Assembly: GCA_964450685.1 (NCBI GenBank)
Contig: CAYVDN010000004.1
Coordinates: forward strand, 1 to 64,000
DNA from: JBAOHV01 sp964450685
GTDB lineage: Bacteria; Actinomycetota; Acidimicrobiia; Acidimicrobiales; Microtrichaceae
DNA: 64,000 nt
Reading direction: 5' to 3'
Part shown: positions 61,510 through 64,000 of the stretch, in pieces
Layout of the letters: each line of letters begins with the position of its first letter
How positions within the stretch are numbered: position 1 is the first letter of the stretch
The notes under the pieces: generated by a model
Seen by the model: only the letters and a program-made list of their open reading frames with translations
What the model was told of the DNA's origin: nothing
Databases searched by the model: none
Program-made: the position numbers and the translations under genes

Positions 61510-61530
61510 ATCTGATTGAAGGGGGAGCAG

Positions 61531-62415
61531 GTGCCCGGACCGGACAAGCGATGCACCGACGAGGAGGTCGTGGCCGAGCTGCGCTCCGGCATGACGATCG
61601 GTATCGGCGGATGGGGCAGCAGGCGCAAGCCGATGTCACTGGTGCGGGCGATCCTGCGCTCGGACCTCACGGACCTGACGGTCGTCAGCTACGGAGGCCC
61701 CGACGTGGGTCTGCTCTGCCGTGCCGGCAAGGTCCGCAAGGTCATCTCCGGCTTCGTCTCGCTCGACTCCATTCCTCTCGAGCCCCACTACCAGGCCGCT
61801 CGGCAGTCCGGCTCGATCCAGGCTGCGGAGTGGGACGAGGGCATGCTGCTACTCGGGCTCCAGGCGGCGGCATGGCGCGTGCCGTTCCTGCCCACTCGAG
61901 CCGGACTCGGCTCCGACGTGCTCCCGCTCATGCCAGACCTGCGAACCGTCGCTTCGCCCTATCCGACGGTCATCGACGGTGTCGAACACATCGAGGAGCT
62001 GGTGGCCGTTCCGGCGCTCGAGCTGGACGCGGCCATCGTGCACCAGAACCGGGCTGATCGGTCGGGCAACGCCGTGTGGCTGGGGGAGGACCCGTTCATG
62101 GACGACCTGTTCGTGCGAGCCGCCGAGCGGGCGTACGTCAGCTGCGAGCAGATCGTCGCGACCGAGGAGCTGGCCGGTCTCGCCGACTTTGCACACCTGC
62201 GCATATCCCGCATGGACGTGACAGGCGTGATCGAGTCCCCCAACGGCGCCCACTTCACAGAGTGCCCACCCGACTACGGCCGTGACGAGGTGTTCCAGAA
62301 GCGCTACGCGGCAACCGCCAAGTCGGCGGAGGCCTGGGACGAGTTCCGTGCCGAGTTCCTCGACCTGGACGAGGCCGGCTACCAGGCGAAGGTCAAGGAG
62401 CTGCAGTCCTCATGA
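61531..62415 (+). CDS. ipdA: IpdA, steroid ring-opening hydrolase alpha subunit
   Basis: 294 residues from the GTG at 61531 (AAGGGGGAG upstream; TTG 61516 is in frame). Class I CoA-transferase fold. It matches mycobacterial IpdA through LRSGMTIGIGGWGSRRKPMSLVRAILRSDLTDLTVVSYGGPDVGLLCRAGKV and GFVSLDS, DEGMLLLGLQAAAWRVPFLPTRAGLGSDV, and the end GAHFTECPPDYGRDE. With IpdB it opens the last steroid ring of the CoA ester from EchA20, by hydrolysis instead of CoA transfer. It overlaps ipdB by ATGA. Confidence 0.9.
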   Translation: MPGPDKRCTDEEVVAELRSGMTIGIGGWGSRRKPMSLVRAILRSDLTDLTVVSYGGPDVGLLCRAGKVRKVISGFVSLDSIPLEPHYQAARQSGSIQAAEWDEGMLLLGLQAAAWRVPFLPTRAGLGSDVLPLMPDLRTVASPYPTVIDGVEHIEELVAVPALELDAAIVHQNRADRSGNAVWLGEDPFMDDLFVRAAERAYVSCEQIVATEELAGLADFAHLRISRMDVTGVIESPNGAHFTECPPDYGRDEVFQKRYAATAKSAEAWDEFRAEFLDLDEAGYQAKVKELQSS

Positions 62416-63212
62416 GCGATGTGACACGTGCCGACATCTGCGCCGTTGCGATAGCGGAGGCGTTCCGTGGCGACGGTGAACGGCTCTGCAACCCGATCGG
62501 GAACCTGCCTCTGATCGGCGGGAGGCTGGCGCTGGCCACCTTCGAGCCGCAACTGGCGCTGACCGACGGCTTCTACACGCTCGTCGATCCGCAGACCCCG
62601 GACGACGTAGCCCCCATCGGATTGTCCGAGGCGGAAAGGCTCGCGCAGCGGACGGTGGCTCACTGGAACCCCTACCGCGAGATGTTCGGCCTGCTCTGGC
62701 AGGGTAAGCGGCACGTGATGATGGGCGCGACCCAGATCGACCGTCACGGCAACCAGAACATCGCCGCGATCGGCGACTGGAACCAGCCGAGCCGTCAGTT
62801 GCTCGGCTTCCGGGGTGCTCCCGGCAACACGATCAACCACACCACGAGCTACTGGGTGCCGAACCACTCGCCCCGCGTCTTCGTCGAGTCCGTGGACGTC
62901 GTGTGCGGCATCGGATACGACCGTGCCGCTCAGCTGGGCCCTGCCGCGTCGCGCTTCCACGAGATCCGCCGGGTCGTGTCGAACCTGGGTGTGTTCGACT
63001 TCGCGGTACCCGAGGGTGAGTCGATCGCCAGGATGCGTCTGGCGTCGGTACACCCGGGCGTCTCCGTCGACGACGTCGTCGAGGCAACCGGGTTCGAGCT
63101 GATCATCCCTGACTCGGTGCCTGACACAAGGCTGCCGGAGCTCGAGGAGCTGGAGCGCATAACCCGCCTGGACCCGAAGGGCCTGCGATTCGCCGAGGTG
63201 CCCGCGGGGTGA
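62412..63212 (+). CDS. ipdB: IpdB, steroid ring-opening hydrolase beta subunit
   Basis: 266 residues. It matches mycobacterial IpdB: RADICAVAIAEAFRGDGE, the block GKRHVMMGATQIDRHGNQNIAAIGDW, RQLLGFRGAPGNTINHTTSYWVPNHSPRVFVESVDVVCGIGYD and VVSNLGVFDF. It forms the active complex with IpdA. It overlaps ipdA by 4 nt and ipdC by 4 nt (GTGA), so the three are made together. Confidence 0.9.
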   Translation: MSDVTRADICAVAIAEAFRGDGERLCNPIGNLPLIGGRLALATFEPQLALTDGFYTLVDPQTPDDVAPIGLSEAERLAQRTVAHWNPYREMFGLLWQGKRHVMMGATQIDRHGNQNIAAIGDWNQPSRQLLGFRGAPGNTINHTTSYWVPNHSPRVFVESVDVVCGIGYDRAAQLGPAASRFHEIRRVVSNLGVFDFAVPEGESIARMRLASVHPGVSVDDVVEATGFELIIPDSVPDTRLPELEELERITRLDPKGLRFAEVPAG

Positions 63213-64000
63213 ACGAGTCAGGTGGAGCCGAGCGCAATCCGGCGCTGCGGACACGGGCGTGCGAGCTGTTCGGAGTCGACTTCCCGATCGTGCAGACCGG
63301 AATGGGTTGGGTGTCGGGTGCGCGCCTGACCGCTGCTACAGCAGCAGCCGGGGGTCTCGGGATCCTGGCCAGTGCAACCATGACCTACGACGAGCTGGTC
63401 GCCGCGATCGCCAAGGTCAAAGCCCGCACCGACCGCCCGTTCGGGGTGAATCTGCTGCCCAACCAGCCCGATGCCGCGCGACGGCTCGAGCTGCTGGTAT
63501 CCGAGGGCGTGCCGGTCGCCAGCTTCGCAGCGGCGCCACGGCCCGATCAGGTGGCCAGACTCAACGACGCGGGCATCGTCACGATCGTCACCGTGGGAGC
63601 GAAGCGACATGCCGAGAAGGTCGCGGCCATGGGGGTCAAGGCGGTCATCGCCCAAGGGGGAGAGGGCGGTGGTCACACGGGGTCGGTACCGACATCGCTG
63701 CTCCTACCGCAGGTGGTCGACGGTGTGGCAGGAAGCGACGTCGTCGTGCTCGGGGCAGGTGGCTTCTTCGACGGTCGTGGGCTGGTAGCCGCTCTCGCCT
63801 ACGGAGCCGACGGAATCGCCATGGGCACCCGCTTCCTGCTGACTGATGAGAGCCACGTGCCCGACCACGTGGCGTCCGTCTACTTCGACACCCCGCTCAC
63901 CGGCACGGTCGTGACCACCGCGATCGACGGCGCCCCGCAGAGGGTGATCCGTACCGCCATGATCGACGCGCTCGAGAAGTCGCCGGGGCTCCTGCGCTTC
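63209..64000 (+). CDS. ipdC: IpdC, FMN-dependent oxidoreductase (nitronate monooxygenase-like), partial
   Basis: 264 residues are visible; the end is outside the window. TIM-barrel flavoprotein of the 2-nitropropane dioxygenase type: CELFGVDFPIVQTGMGWVSGARLTAATAAAGGLGIL, GVNLLPNQPDA, AQGGEGGGHTGSVPTSLLLP with the FMN-phosphate glycines, and GAGGFFDGRGLVAALAYGADGIAMGTRFL. In mycobacteria ipdC follows ipdB and serves in the same steroid-ring steps. The GTG overlaps the ipdB stop. Confidence 0.87.
   Translation, partial: MNESGGAERNPALRTRACELFGVDFPIVQTGMGWVSGARLTAATAAAGGLGILASATMTYDELVAAIAKVKARTDRPFGVNLLPNQPDAARRLELLVSEGVPVASFAAAPRPDQVARLNDAGIVTIVTVGAKRHAEKVAAMGVKAVIAQGGEGGGHTGSVPTSLLLPQVVDGVAGSDVVVLGAGGFFDGRGLVAALAYGADGIAMGTRFLLTDESHVPDHVASVYFDTPLTGTVVTTAIDGAPQRVIRTAMIDALEKSPGLLRF

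Overview
The window is GC-rich and densely packed, with many GTG starts, stop/start overlaps and a set of families typical of Actinobacteriota: HspR, ClpS next to DUF2017, PurS/PurQ/PurL, a CtaF-like oxidase subunit, and a tRNA Glu-Asp-Phe cluster. Several promoters have a TANNNT -10 only 6-10 nt before the start codon, which suggests leaderless mRNAs. No mycolic-acid genes are visible. I read it as an actinobacterium, plausibly class Acidimicrobiia; the class is inference. One run of 10 Ns inside G/C homopolymers (28132-28141) shows a draft assembly.

Layout. 1-6752: heat-shock block (dnaK 3' end, grpE, dnaJ, hspR, a secreted SGNH protein, clpB). 6789-8860 (minus): glycosyltransferase and methyltransferase. 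8995-26842: a purine block with purA, purD, purK, purE, purB, purC, purS, purQ, purL, purF and purM, interrupted by a DprE2-like reductase, a zinc-finger protein, a lipoprotein and gluQ. purN and purH are not here. 26897-32889: a lipocalin-like protein, the assembly gap, an ACT-domain malic enzyme, an AftB-like GT-C protein and an acyltransferase. 33054-33444: three tRNAs on the minus strand. 33507-36224: DUF2017, clpS, ctaA and ctaB. 36339-43849: an aa3-type cytochrome oxidase operon that starts with paralogues of subunits I and III lacking the catalytic ligands. 43922-47644: ABC exporter, HAD phosphatase, serS. 47711-53627 (minus): four surface-glycan genes.

53825-64000: a steroid-degradation region. 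echA20, ipdA, ipdB and ipdC match the mycobacterial genes that open the last steroid rings (the HIP pathway). A divergent SDR, a thiolase/DUF35 pair and a double-TetR regulator accompany them. The same 20-bp palindromic site lies at the promoter of the DUF35-thiolase operon and at that of ipdABC, 6 kb apart, so the two operons probably share a regulator. The double-TetR gene has two palindromes of its own, 22 bp apart, just before its start.

The best candidates for undescribed biology are: (1) the ligand-less oxidase I/III pair and the duplicated start region in front of it; (2) the shared steroid operator and the tandem-TetR/tandem-operator arrangement; (3) a possible structured small RNA at 57224-57346, with its own promoter, three hairpins and G-U pairs that fit only the plus strand. 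All function calls come from reading the sequence and remembered family features; no database search was run.
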